This document shows, piece after piece, positions 1 through 8,441 of a DNA stretch of 64,000 nucleotides. The notes beneath the pieces are model-generated. The model had not been told where the DNA came from. It did not search any database and saw only the letters and a program-made list of their open reading frames with translations. This DNA is from Tenacibaculum sp. MAR_2010_89 (GTDB lineage Bacteria; Bacteroidota; Bacteroidia; Flavobacteriales; Flavobacteriaceae), in assembly GCF_900105985.1 (NCBI RefSeq), contig NZ_FNUB01000004.1, positions 347,501-411,500 of the forward strand, read 5' to 3'. The first letter of the stretch is position 1, and the number at the start of each line of letters is the position of its first letter. The position numbers and the translations under genes were made by a program.

Positions 1-451
1 TTAATTTTTCTCCTATATCATAAATAGAATTTCTTACATACCCCTTTATTACTTCATTTTCAAAACCTAAATAACTAAAAACCTTGGCTAAAGTTTGTGC
101 ATATCCTTCACAAACTCCTTTGTTTGTTTTTAATGTTTTTGCAACAATACTATCTTTAATGGCTTGTATTTTCTGTAATCTGTCTTCTTCATTTTTATAA
201 CTAAAACCAATTCTTTTTTGAGACTGATTTTGATAAGCAGACAGGTTATATTTTATATTGTTAGATACCCAATAAAACACAGCCTTAGCTTGACCTTCTT
301 TAGAAGAAAAATCTTTTGCTACTTTTTTAGCAAGACGTTTAGCTGTTATTTGTTTAGGGTATTTTTTTAGCTTCTCATTAATTTCTTTAAAGTTTTGAGA
401 TGTAACATTAAAAGAAATCAATAAAATTAAATATAAAAAAAGTTTGCGCAT
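1..451 (-). CDS. transglutaminase-like domain protein, C-terminus cut off by window edge
   Basis: The minus-strand frame opens with an ATG at 449-451 and stays open through base 1, so only the first 150 residues are visible. The start encodes a short basic and hydrophobic signal peptide (MRKLFLYLILLISFNVTSQ). Residues around 110-125 read TNKGVCEGYAQTLAKVF, the typical context of the catalytic Cys of the transglutaminase-like/CYK3 superfamily, preceded by a region with the aromatic YWVSNNIKY segment common in these proteins. It is probably exported to the periplasm or cell surface. His and Asp of the triad would lie beyond the window, so catalytic competence cannot be judged. Confidence 0.75.
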   Translation of the reverse strand, partial: MRKLFLYLILLISFNVTSQNFKEINEKLKKYPKQITAKRLAKKVAKDFSSKEGQAKAVFYWVSNNIKYNLSAYQNQSQKRIGFSYKNEEDRLQKIQAIKDSIVAKTLKTNKGVCEGYAQTLAKVFSYLGFENEVIKGYVRNSIYDIGEKL

Positions 452-498
452 ATTATATTAAGGGATTATAATTTTAACTAACTAACCAAAAACTATGC

Positions 499-1317
499 CT
501 ACAATTTAATAATTGTTTTTCTAATAGCAATTAAATTAGTTAATAATGCCTCTAAATATTTTAAATCTAACATATTTGCACCATCACTTTTAGCATTTGA
601 AGGGTCAAAATGAGTTTCAATAAAAAGCCCATCTACATTATTTACAACACCTGCTCTTGCTATTGTTTCAATCATATCAGGTCTACCACCAGTTACTCCA
701 CTTGATTGATTTGGTTGTTGCAAAGAATGTGTAACATCTAATACGGTAGGTGCATATTCTCTCATTGTAGGTATCCCTCTAAAATCAACTATCATATCTT
801 GATAACCGAACATAGTACCTCTATCAGTTATCCAAGCGTTCTTATTTCCAGAATCGTGAACTTTTTTTACTGCATGTTGCATTGCTTCTGGGCTCATAAA
901 TTGCCCCTTTTTAAGATTTACAACTTTACCAGTTTTTGCAGCAGCTACCACTAAATCTGTTTGTCGCACTAAAAATGCAGGTATTTGTAAAACATCAACA
1001 AACTCTGCTGCTTTTTCGGCATCAGATACTTCGTGAATATCGGTAACAGTAGGTACATTAAATGTTTCAGAAACTTTACGTAAAATTTTTAATGCTTTCT
1101 CATCTCCTATTCCAGTAAAACTATCAACTCTACTCCTATTCGCCTTTTTAAAACTCCCTTTAAATATATAAGGTATCTCTAACTTGTCAGTTATGGAAAT
1201 TACTTTTTCAGCAATTCTTAAAGCCATATCTTCACCTTCTATAGCACAAGGTCCAGCTAAAAGAAAAAAGTTATTTGAATTACTATGTTTTATATTAGGA
1301 ATATCTGATAAATGCAT
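499..1317 (-). CDS. kdsA: 3-deoxy-8-phosphooctulonate (KDO-8P) synthase
   Basis: 272 residues, full length for KdsA. It condenses phosphoenolpyruvate with arabinose 5-phosphate to make KDO-8-phosphate for the lipid A core. Visible family signatures are the N-terminal LLAGPCAIEGED strand, the DRGTMFGYQDMIVDFR segment and SSGVTGGRPDMIETIARAG. The Cys in GPC (residue 24) is the metal ligand found in the metal-dependent KdsA class; metal-independent enzymes such as that of E. coli carry Asn there. A TAnnTTTG-type promoter element (TATTTTTG on the minus strand, 1338-1345) lies just upstream. It confirms an LPS-bearing, Gram-negative host. Confidence 0.97.
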   Translation of the reverse strand: MHLSDIPNIKHSNSNNFFLLAGPCAIEGEDMALRIAEKVISITDKLEIPYIFKGSFKKANRSRVDSFTGIGDEKALKILRKVSETFNVPTVTDIHEVSDAEKAAEFVDVLQIPAFLVRQTDLVVAAAKTGKVVNLKKGQFMSPEAMQHAVKKVHDSGNKNAWITDRGTMFGYQDMIVDFRGIPTMREYAPTVLDVTHSLQQPNQSSGVTGGRPDMIETIARAGVVNNVDGLFIETHFDPSNAKSDGANMLDLKYLEALLTNLIAIRKTIIKL

Positions 1318-1388
1318 ATTAGTTATTTATTTAAAAACAAAAATAAGAAATTAAATTAGCTATATTTAGACTTTAAAATCAATTTAAC

Positions 1389-2366
1389 ATGAATAAAAAA
1401 CCAATATTCCTTTTAGCATTAATTTTCTCGTTTATTTCTTGTAAACAAACAAAAAATATTAAACGAAATAACACAAAAGTTACTCAAAAAAAGAATATTT
1501 CAATAGATTCTTCATTAGTACGTAAACATTTATATACATTATCCTCTGATGAAATGGAAGGGAGAAAGCCTGGAACAGAAGGGATGGAAAAAACTACTGT
1601 ATATATTGAAAACGAATATAAAAAAATAGGCTTAAAAACTTTTGGTGACCTTAAAAGTTATCGTCAAAACTTTACTCATAAAGGAATTAAAATGAGTAAT
1701 ATTATTGGTGTATTGGAAGGAAAAACTAAGAAAAATGAATTTGTTATTGTATCGGCTCATCATGATCATTTAGGTGTTAAAAAAAGTGGAGATGGTGATC
1801 GCATATTTAACGGTGCTAATGATGATGCTTCTGGTGTAGTTGGTGTTTTAACTTTAGCTGAATATTTTGCAAAAAGTGATACTAACGAACGTAGTATTTT
1901 ATTTGTTTGTTTTACAGCTGAAGAAATGGGGTTAATAGGGTCTACATACTTTGGTAAAGGAATTGACCCAACTAAATTTGTTGCTGGAATTAACTTAGAA
2001 TTAATAGGAAAAGAACCAAAAACTGGTCCAAAAACTGCTTGGTTAACTGGTTTTGATCGCTCTAACTTTGGTAAGATCATTCAAAAAAACCTTGAAGGAA
2101 CTGACTATAAATTATTTCCTGACCCGTATCTAAAGTTTAACCTGTTTTTTAGATCAGATAATGCGTCCTTAGCTCGCTTAGGAGTTCCATCACATACCTT
2201 TTCAACAACTCCTATTGATATAGATCCAGATTATCATAAGGTTTCAGATGAAGCAGAAACTTTAAATGTTGGGGTTCTAACAGAAACTGTTAAAGCAGTA
2301 GCAAAAGGTACTGAAAGCATTATTAATGGTAAAGATACACCTACAAGAGTTGTTATAAAAGAATAG
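1389..2366 (+). CDS. M28-family zinc peptidase, lipoprotein
   Basis: 325 residues with a lipoprotein signal peptide ending FISC (Cys 18), so it is likely anchored in an envelope membrane facing the periplasm. The M28 metallopeptidase core is clear: SAHHDHLG (metal ligands about His124 and Asp126), NGANDDASG (bridging Asp about 146) and FTAEEMG (catalytic and metal Glu 178/179), with a later Asp and a C-terminal DYHKVSD His. Members are aminopeptidases or glutamate carboxypeptidase-like enzymes; the exact substrate cannot be read from sequence. It is divergent from kdsA and probably monocistronic or co-transcribed with the next gene, 30 bases downstream. Confidence 0.9.
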   Translation: MNKKPIFLLALIFSFISCKQTKNIKRNNTKVTQKKNISIDSSLVRKHLYTLSSDEMEGRKPGTEGMEKTTVYIENEYKKIGLKTFGDLKSYRQNFTHKGIKMSNIIGVLEGKTKKNEFVIVSAHHDHLGVKKSGDGDRIFNGANDDASGVVGVLTLAEYFAKSDTNERSILFVCFTAEEMGLIGSTYFGKGIDPTKFVAGINLELIGKEPKTGPKTAWLTGFDRSNFGKIIQKNLEGTDYKLFPDPYLKFNLFFRSDNASLARLGVPSHTFSTTPIDIDPDYHKVSDEAETLNVGVLTETVKAVAKGTESIINGKDTPTRVVIKE

Positions 2367-2396
2367 TCCTGTACAATTACATAAAACCCTGAAATA

Positions 2397-2951
2397 ATGA
2401 ACGTTATTCAAGAATTAACAGAAAAATATAATGGGAAATATTCAGAAGAATCAACTATAAATGTAAACAGTCCGATTGGAAAATACGTTTATAAACCAAA
2501 AAGTGGCATTATAGAACTTGATGGAACTAAAATAAGTATTAATTTAAATGAAGTTGCTGGAGCAATGCCAGTAACTGAACCGTTTCGGATTACTTTACAT
2601 TTGGATAAAACTTACGCAACTGAATTAACAATATTCCCAATTGATTCGTGGAATAAATTTCTGAATTTCATTATACCGCAACGAGGAAAGTTTGTTCATA
2701 AGTCGCTTGTAAAACAATTTTTGTTTCGAGGAAATATAGACTTGATAAAACAACTCGCAATTGATAAATTCTTTTGTAACGAAATTTTAAATGACAAAAT
2801 TTATATAAAAACCGGAGTTAAGACAACCACCCAAATTACTTTAACACCTGAATATGGAATTAAAGACATTAAACAACTTGAAAAATATGTTTCTGTACTA
2901 AAACGAATTGAAAATAAAATAAAAGCGTCACACAACAATTTATATTCGTAA
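2397..2951 (+). CDS. hypothetical protein, 184 residues
   Basis: I do not recognise this family. The protein has no signal peptide and no membrane segment, so it is probably cytoplasmic. The first half is rich in beta-prone stretches and the end (about 155-178) is a charged helix. The reading frame is ATG-initiated, lies 30 bases after the M28 gene on the same strand and is followed by a terminator hairpin at 3086. Codon and base composition resemble the neighbours. Real gene is likely because of length and placement, but function is unknown. Confidence 0.65.
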   Translation: MNVIQELTEKYNGKYSEESTINVNSPIGKYVYKPKSGIIELDGTKISINLNEVAGAMPVTEPFRITLHLDKTYATELTIFPIDSWNKFLNFIIPQRGKFVHKSLVKQFLFRGNIDLIKQLAIDKFFCNEILNDKIYIKTGVKTTTQITLTPEYGIKDIKQLEKYVSVLKRIENKIKASHNNLYS

Positions 2952-3085
2952 ATACTGTGGACTCAACTATCTTCTTATCAAATTCACTCGGAATAACTAA
3001 AAATTAATACTAAACCGAAAAAAGCATTAACCCTTACTGAAAATCAAGATTTTACAAAACCTATATAATTTCTAAACAATTATTA

Positions 3086-3117
3086 AAAAGCAAGAATGAT
3101 TTTCTTGCTTTTTTTGT
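3086..3117 (+). terminator. intrinsic terminator
   Basis: An 11-bp perfect stem (3086-3096 with 3103-3113) containing GCAAGA/TCTTGC is followed by a T run. It would end the M28/hypothetical transcript before the S8 protease gene. The rest of 2952-3238 shows no gene-like frame. Confidence 0.8.
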
Positions 3118-3238
3118 TTCCTTAACATTAAACTAATGATAATTTAATAATTCAAACAACACTATATTGACAATTACTCTTAAATTTTATTAATTTTTTA
3201 CTACATTCGCTAAAATTTAATAACAAACCCTTCAAATT

Positions 3239-4726
3239 ATGAAAAAAAATCTTTTAAGTATTGGGATAATCTTTATGATGTTCTCTTGCTCTACAAACGA
3301 TTCATTAGAAATTCAAAATCAAGAACAAAAAGAGTTATTATCAAAAACAGAAATTAATAGTGTTATCAAAAAATCTTTAGAAACTAAAGGAGATTTTATA
3401 TGGTCAGACCAAGATGTTCATACCATATGGAGTGCTATTAAACATGGAAATAACCTTTTAACTATAGGTTATGGAAACTCAAAAAACAACTATCAAAGAA
3501 GTTCAACTTCTCAAAATATAAAAAATCAAATCTTAGCTTTAGTTAATAGTATAGAAAAAACTGCTTCTAAAGGGAAGAATGAGATTTTTGCTGATGAAAA
3601 CATTAATGTTATTGATCTTAAAGTAACAAACAAAGAAACTATTAAAGTTTTACTAAACGATAAACGAGTTCGATATATAGAACCTGCTGATTATAGTTTT
3701 TTTAGTACTTCTAGCCAACAAAGGTCTAGTTCTTCTGGAGGTTCTGGTTGTGGTTATAACCAATTAACCTTAAACTCTAATGATTACCGAACTGTTACGC
3801 CAGGAGCAAGAGTACCTTGGGCTTTTGATGCTCATAAAATACCTCAAGCTTGGAATTACAGTACAGGTTCAGGAGTTACCGTAGCTATTATAGATTCAGG
3901 GTTATCACCAGAACAAAAATGGATGAATCAATATTTTAATGATGGATATTCTTCAGGTAGATCGGTACAGAAATACGGAACTTTTGTAGATTCATGGTGG
4001 GCATGGTCAAACAACTATGATGGTGTTAACGACAAATGTGGACACGGAACTAAAATGGCCGCTGTTGCTACTGCTCCAAGAAACAATGACAACCTTCCTG
4101 TTGGTGTTGCTTACAATGCTAATTTAGTTAGCTATAGAGCTGTTGAAAATGTTTTAATAAATGATTATCATGAAAAAAGAGGTATTGCTGAAGCTTTAAC
4201 TGCTCTAGGTAACAGAAGTGATGTAAAAGTAATTTCAATGTCTATTGGTTCTCCTTTTAGTATTGGTAGAGTTGAAGATGCTGTAAAATATGCATACAAT
4301 AGAGGTAAAATGATTTTAGCTGCTGGTGGTACATCTACTTCATTTACTACTTGGTATGGAGTAATTTTCCCTGCTAGCATGAATGAAACTGTTGCGGTTA
4401 CTGGTGTTAAAGAAGGTCAATATAGTAAATGTGATGTATGTCATTCTGGTTCTAAAATAGACTTTACTGTACAAATGCAAAGAAGAAATGGAACTGATAA
4501 TAAAATACCAGTTTTAAGTTATTATAACGGTAAAGAAAACTATGTTGGGGGATCATCAGTAGCAACTGCTACAACTGCTGGTATTGCTGCTTTAGTGTGG
4601 GCAAAACATCCAGGTTGGTCGCGTGCTCAGGTTTTACAAAAAATGAAAGAGTCTGCTGATTTTTACCCTAATAAGCATTCTGAATATGGATACGGAAATA
4701 TTGATGCTTTAAAAGCTGTTCAATAA
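3239..4726 (+). CDS. subtilisin-like S8 serine protease, lipoprotein, atypical oxyanion position
   Basis: 495 residues. Lipoprotein signal ends MMFSC (Cys 17). Residues about 85-150 resemble an inhibitor-type propeptide (an I9-like segment ending RVRYIEPAD), followed by a Ser/Gly-rich linker near 156-170. The S8 triad is visible: Asp219 in AIIDSGLS, His269 in CGHGTKMA, Ser440 in GGSSVATATTAG. The oxyanion-hole Asn, normally in an AAGN motif, is replaced: residues 361-364 read AAGG. A CxxC-like pair (CDVC, 398-401) could form a disulfide. It ends in a clear terminator. It is likely a secreted or surface protease; whether it is fully active is uncertain because of the Asn loss. Confidence 0.9.
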   Translation: MKKNLLSIGIIFMMFSCSTNDSLEIQNQEQKELLSKTEINSVIKKSLETKGDFIWSDQDVHTIWSAIKHGNNLLTIGYGNSKNNYQRSSTSQNIKNQILALVNSIEKTASKGKNEIFADENINVIDLKVTNKETIKVLLNDKRVRYIEPADYSFFSTSSQQRSSSSGGSGCGYNQLTLNSNDYRTVTPGARVPWAFDAHKIPQAWNYSTGSGVTVAIIDSGLSPEQKWMNQYFNDGYSSGRSVQKYGTFVDSWWAWSNNYDGVNDKCGHGTKMAAVATAPRNNDNLPVGVAYNANLVSYRAVENVLINDYHEKRGIAEALTALGNRSDVKVISMSIGSPFSIGRVEDAVKYAYNRGKMILAAGGTSTSFTTWYGVIFPASMNETVAVTGVKEGQYSKCDVCHSGSKIDFTVQMQRRNGTDNKIPVLSYYNGKENYVGGSSVATATTAGIAALVWAKHPGWSRAQVLQKMKESADFYPNKHSEYGYGNIDALKAVQ

Positions 4727-4754
4727 ATAGATTAATCAACTAACTAATTTTTGC

Positions 4755-4785
4755 AAAAGCTTCGTTTATTCGAAGCTTTTTGTAT
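4755..4785 (+). terminator. intrinsic terminator of the S8 protease gene
   Basis: AAAAGCTTCG at 4755-4764 pairs perfectly with CGAAGCTTTT at 4771-4780 around a 6-base loop and runs into T-rich sequence. It lies inside the apparent upstream extension of the next reading frame, which argues for that gene starting at 4832. Confidence 0.85.
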
Positions 4786-4831
4786 TTTTATAAGGTATAG
4801 TTTTTGCTATTCTTTTATTAAAAATAACATC

Positions 4832-5347
4832 ATGAATAAATTAAAATATCTCTTTCTATTTCTTTTTATAAGTTGTTCTACTAGTAGAGTAGTATATGAC
4901 TACGATAGCAAAACAAACTTTAAAAAGTACAAAACATTCAATTTTTTTGAAGACGCTGGTAAAGGACTGAATGAATTAGATATAAAAAGAGTTACACAAA
5001 TAATTACAGAAAACTTAAACATTAAAGGAATGAAAATTTCTGAAACTCCTGATTTTTACGTTAATTTCTTTTCAAAAGAAAGAGAATCTGCTAATAGAAA
5101 TACTATTGGAGTAGGAATTGGTGGTGGAGGAAATATCGGCTTTGGTATTTCTGGTGGAATACCGATAGGTAGAAAAAAAATAAACCAAATACTTACCATT
5201 GATTTTGTTGAGGCAACATCAAATGAGCTAATATGGCAAAGTGAAATAAACAGTGAAATAAATGAAAGAGCTTCACCTAACGAAAAGAAAACACACTATT
5301 CTCAAATAGTTAAAAAATCTTTTACAAAATACCCTCCAAAAAAATAG
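4832..5347 (+). CDS. DUF4136-like lipoprotein
   Basis: 171 residues from the ATG at 4832; a longer TTG-initiated frame would begin within the upstream terminator and lacks a signal peptide at its start. The chosen start gives a lipoprotein signal ending LFISC (Cys 15). The body (VYDYDSKTNFKKYKTFNFFED, then DFYVNFFSKE, a Gly-rich GVGIGGGGNIGFGISGGIPIG stretch and LTIDFVEATSNELIWQSE) matches the DUF4136 pattern of envelope lipoproteins of unknown role. It ends one base before the following gene, with which it is likely co-transcribed. Confidence 0.8.
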   Translation: MNKLKYLFLFLFISCSTSRVVYDYDSKTNFKKYKTFNFFEDAGKGLNELDIKRVTQIITENLNIKGMKISETPDFYVNFFSKERESANRNTIGVGIGGGGNIGFGISGGIPIGRKKINQILTIDFVEATSNELIWQSEINSEINERASPNEKKTHYSQIVKKSFTKYPPKK

Positions 5348-5348
5348 C

Positions 5349-5693
5349 ATGGCTTACGATACGTTTTTATCTGACAGAATTTCTCATTTTTTTCAAAACG
5401 AAAATGTTTTTTTTATAGAAAAGAAAATGTTTGGGGGACTCTGTTTTATGATTAACGATAAAATGTGTGTTGGAGTTATTAAAAATGAAGTCATGGCTCG
5501 GATTGATCCAGGTATTTATGAAGAATCCTTAACAAAAACAGGATGTAATACCATGAATTTTACAGGAAAACCAATGAAAGGCTTTGTTTTTTTGTCTAAT
5601 GAAGCCATTGATTTAGACGAAAACTTATATTATTGGTTACAGTTAGCACTTGATTATAATCCAAAAGCAAAATCGAATAAGAAAAAACTTTAA
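5349..5693 (+). CDS. TfoX/Sxy N-terminal domain protein
   Basis: 114 residues covering a stand-alone TfoX N-terminal domain: KKMFGGLCFMINDKMCVGV followed by RIDPGIYEE and KGFVFLSNEAIDLDENLYYWLQLAL. The full-length enterobacterial TfoX/Sxy activates competence genes together with CRP, but stand-alone N-terminal domains of this size are widespread and mostly uncharacterised, so no competence role is claimed. It follows the DUF4136 gene by one base and ends at a bidirectional terminator. Confidence 0.85.
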   Translation: MAYDTFLSDRISHFFQNENVFFIEKKMFGGLCFMINDKMCVGVIKNEVMARIDPGIYEESLTKTGCNTMNFTGKPMKGFVFLSNEAIDLDENLYYWLQLALDYNPKAKSNKKKL

Positions 5694-5696
5694 AAT

Positions 5697-5735
5697 AAAA
5701 AAACGGTAGAAATTTCTTTCTACCGTTTTTTTTAA
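5697..5735. terminator. bidirectional terminator between convergent genes
   Basis: AAAAAAACGGTAGAAA pairs with TTTCTACCGTTTTTTT around a short loop. A runs on the left and T runs on the right let it end both the plus-strand TfoX-like gene and the minus-strand DUF349 gene. Confidence 0.9.
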
Positions 5736-5750
5736 AATATATACAACTAA

Positions 5751-7592
5751 TTAATAGTTTAACTTCTTAAGGTAATCTAACTTTAATTGCCAAATGTCTA
5801 ACTCATCTTTGAATTTCTGAATTCCATTTCGAACATTTTTCACTAAAGGATTATCTTCAGTTGCATTAGAAATAAAACTCAAATTGTTTTCTAACTGCTG
5901 CATTTCACGAACATTCTCATCTATTTTTCTTCTAATAAATAATTGTTCGCTATCTAATTTTCTATAATCTTTTTGAGTTAAATATCCTTCAATAACATTT
6001 TTAAACTTCATTATTTCTATATCTGCTCTCCCCATATTTAAATTATTAAGGTGAGTATCTATAGCTTTGTTAAATTTTTCGTTTAAATGTCGTGCATTTT
6101 TAGGTAAAACCCCTAATTCTTTCCATTTAGAAATAGATTCTTTTACCTCATCAAGCGTTAAATTTTCTTTAGCCTTTATTTCTTCGATAAATTCTTTTTT
6201 ACCTTCAACAACAACTAATTGTTCTTTATTTAATTCATTTTTACGCTCGTGAAGTCTATCAAAGTAATGATTACAAGCCCCTTTAAAACGCTTCCATATT
6301 TCATCAGAAAATTTTCTAGGAACGTGACCTATTTTTTTCCAATCAGATTGTATACGTTTCATTGTATTTGTAGCAGTATCCCAATCATCACTATCTTTCA
6401 AACTCTCAGCTAACTCTACTAATTCTATTTTAAGCTTTAAGTTATTACTTTGCGCTCCTTTTTCTTCTTTATAAAAAACATTTTTTGAAGCATTAAACTT
6501 CTTAGTTGCTGCTTTAAATTGTTGCCATACCGCTTCACTTTTACTATATGGAAGCTTTCCTATGTCGAAATACTTCTTTCTTAAAGCTTCAATTTCAACA
6601 ATGCTTTTTTGCCAATCATTGTGCGTTTTATTATTAGAAGTATCATAAGCATTAATTTCCGCTACAACTTCTAATTTCGCATCAATCATTTCTTGATGTT
6701 TTGTTCTTAAAACTTTAAAATGCTGGTGGCGCTTATCATGTATTTTTTTTGTAGCCTCACTAAATTTACCCCAAACATCTTCTCTATGTTCTTTTCCTAC
6801 AGGTCCAATTTCTTCTTTCCATAAACGATGTAAATCTTGTAACTCTTTAAAAGCTTCGTTTATATCATCCTTTTCATTTAATGCCTCAGCTCTTGCAATT
6901 AATTTTAACTTCTCTTCTAAATTATGTTTAAAATCAAGCTCTCTAAAATCTTTATTTAAGTGTAGTAAATCATAGAATCGCTCAACATGATGATGATACG
7001 TTTTCCATGTATCATTATACTTTGTTTTAGACACTGGTCCTATTTCTCTCCATTGCTTTTGAATTGCTTGAAAATCATTGTACATTGTTTTTACATCACC
7101 ACTTTCAATTAATGTTTTTAATCCTTCAATTAAAACATTTCTTTTTTCAAGATTCTCTTTAAGCTTCTTCTCTAATTGTGAATAGTAAGCATCACGTTTC
7201 GTTTTATACTCACCTAATAATTTATTATAAGCTGTTTTTACTGGGCTAGAAAATTGAAAATCTATTGAGTTTCCTCCTTCAGACAAAAAAGCTTCTTTCT
7301 TTTCAGCTAATAATTTACCAAATTTAGCATTGAACGAATTTTTAATTGCATCAACGTTATTTTTTAATTGTTGAACAGGATGTGCTTTTAATAGTTTCTC
7401 TAGTTCTTCAACCAATTTATCTAGCTCCATAGTTGCATAATCAAGCATTGGAATTTCATGCCTTTCTTCTGCCTTTTCTGATTCTTGAGCTACTTCATTT
7501 TCAACTTCATTAACAGCCTTATCTGTTTCATTTACGGTTGTACTCTCTTCATTTATTGGTTGTTCAACCTGTTCTTCGTTGTTTTCTAACAT
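5751..7592 (-). CDS. DUF349 repeat protein
   Basis: 613 residues, cytoplasmic, predicted almost entirely helical. At least five DUF349 repeats can be seen, each built on W(K/R)xIGPV or similar followed by a WxxF/Y and a charged helix: WREIGPVSKTKYNDTW, LWKEEIGPVGKEHREDVW, YFDIGKLPYSKSEAVW, DWKKIGHVPRKFSDEIW and WKELGVLPKNARHLNEK. The N-terminal 60 residues are acidic and low-complexity (Glu/Val/Asn rich). The family is typical of Bacteroidota and has no established function in them; coiled-coil or scaffold roles are only inference. It lies 90 bases downstream of aroE on the same strand. Confidence 0.88.
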   Translation of the reverse strand: MLENNEEQVEQPINEESTTVNETDKAVNEVENEVAQESEKAEERHEIPMLDYATMELDKLVEELEKLLKAHPVQQLKNNVDAIKNSFNAKFGKLLAEKKEAFLSEGGNSIDFQFSSPVKTAYNKLLGEYKTKRDAYYSQLEKKLKENLEKRNVLIEGLKTLIESGDVKTMYNDFQAIQKQWREIGPVSKTKYNDTWKTYHHHVERFYDLLHLNKDFRELDFKHNLEEKLKLIARAEALNEKDDINEAFKELQDLHRLWKEEIGPVGKEHREDVWGKFSEATKKIHDKRHQHFKVLRTKHQEMIDAKLEVVAEINAYDTSNNKTHNDWQKSIVEIEALRKKYFDIGKLPYSKSEAVWQQFKAATKKFNASKNVFYKEEKGAQSNNLKLKIELVELAESLKDSDDWDTATNTMKRIQSDWKKIGHVPRKFSDEIWKRFKGACNHYFDRLHERKNELNKEQLVVVEGKKEFIEEIKAKENLTLDEVKESISKWKELGVLPKNARHLNEKFNKAIDTHLNNLNMGRADIEIMKFKNVIEGYLTQKDYRKLDSEQLFIRRKIDENVREMQQLENNLSFISNATEDNPLVKNVRNGIQKFKDELDIWQLKLDYLKKLNY

Positions 7593-7682
7593 ATCTACAA
7601 TGTTTAAGTTCCTTTTTATTAGTTGTTAAAGATAAGCATTCTTATAAAATAGCAAACTTTATTTTTAACGAACATTCAATGA

Positions 7683-8441
7683 TTATTTATTCCAAATTTT
7701 CCATGCTTTCTCAGCTTGCTGCTCTAGCATTTCTAATCCATTTTTTATAGTTGCACCTTTTTCTTTTCCTTTTTGTAAAAAGGTTGTTTCTGAAGGGTTG
7801 TATATTAAATCATACAACATATGTTTCTCACTAACAAACTCATATGGTATACTGGGGCAGTTTTCTATATTTGGGTGAGTACCAAGTGGTGTACAATTTA
7901 TTAACAATAAATGTGACATCATTACTTTTTCAGAAACATCCGCATAGGTTATGGTATCTTTTCCTTTTGGTGTTCTTGACACAAATTTATACTCAATATT
8001 TAATTTATCAAGTACATAAGCTACAGCTTTTGAAGCTCCACCAGTACCCAATATTAAAGCTTTTTCATGATGCTTTTTCAACAACGGAGTTAATGATTTT
8101 TTAAAACCATATACATCCGTATTATATCCTATAAGTTTTCCTTTTTTTGTAATTCTTACAGTATTTACAGCTCCTATTTTTTTAGCTTTTTTATCAATTT
8201 TATCTAGAAAATCAAAAATCTCTAATTTATAAGGAATGGTTACATTCATTCCTTTTATTTCATTTTTATACTCTTTTATTTTTTTAGTAAACTCTTCTAT
8301 ATTCTGAATATCAAAGTTTACATACTCGTGTTTTGCTAATCCTAATTTTGAAAATTTCTCTGTAAAATACCCTCTAGAAAAAGAATAAGAGATGTTTTTT
8401 CCTACTAATGCAAATAGCTGTTTATTTTCGTTTTCTCCCAT
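7683..8441 (-). CDS. aroE: shikimate dehydrogenase
   Basis: 252 residues. It reduces 3-dehydroshikimate to shikimate with NADPH in aromatic amino acid synthesis. Shikimate-site residues are seen in NISYSFSRGYF and MNVTIPYKLEIFDFLDKID (the catalytic Lys is in PYK), NADP-binding in LGTGGASKAVAYVL, followed by VSRTPKG where the family has NRT-like residues, and the C-terminal NGLEMLEQQAEKAWKIW helix. Slightly shorter than the E. coli enzyme (272), as is normal for this phylum. Its first codons overlap the last codons of the upstream DUF368 gene by 20 bases, indicating an operon. Confidence 0.95.
   Translation of the reverse strand: MGENENKQLFALVGKNISYSFSRGYFTEKFSKLGLAKHEYVNFDIQNIEEFTKKIKEYKNEIKGMNVTIPYKLEIFDFLDKIDKKAKKIGAVNTVRITKKGKLIGYNTDVYGFKKSLTPLLKKHHEKALILGTGGASKAVAYVLDKLNIEYKFVSRTPKGKDTITYADVSEKVMMSHLLLINCTPLGTHPNIENCPSIPYEFVSEKHMLYDLIYNPSETTFLQKGKEKGATIKNGLEMLEQQAEKAWKIWNK

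Noticed and set aside
4751..4831. Upstream TTG start of the DUF4136-like lipoprotein
   Set aside because: It lies within a terminator stem and would bury the lipoprotein signal peptide inside the protein; ATG at 4832 is better.
5349..5693. Competence regulator TfoX
   Set aside because: Only the N-terminal domain is present; stand-alone domains of this type are common and not tied to competence, so no regulator role is assigned.
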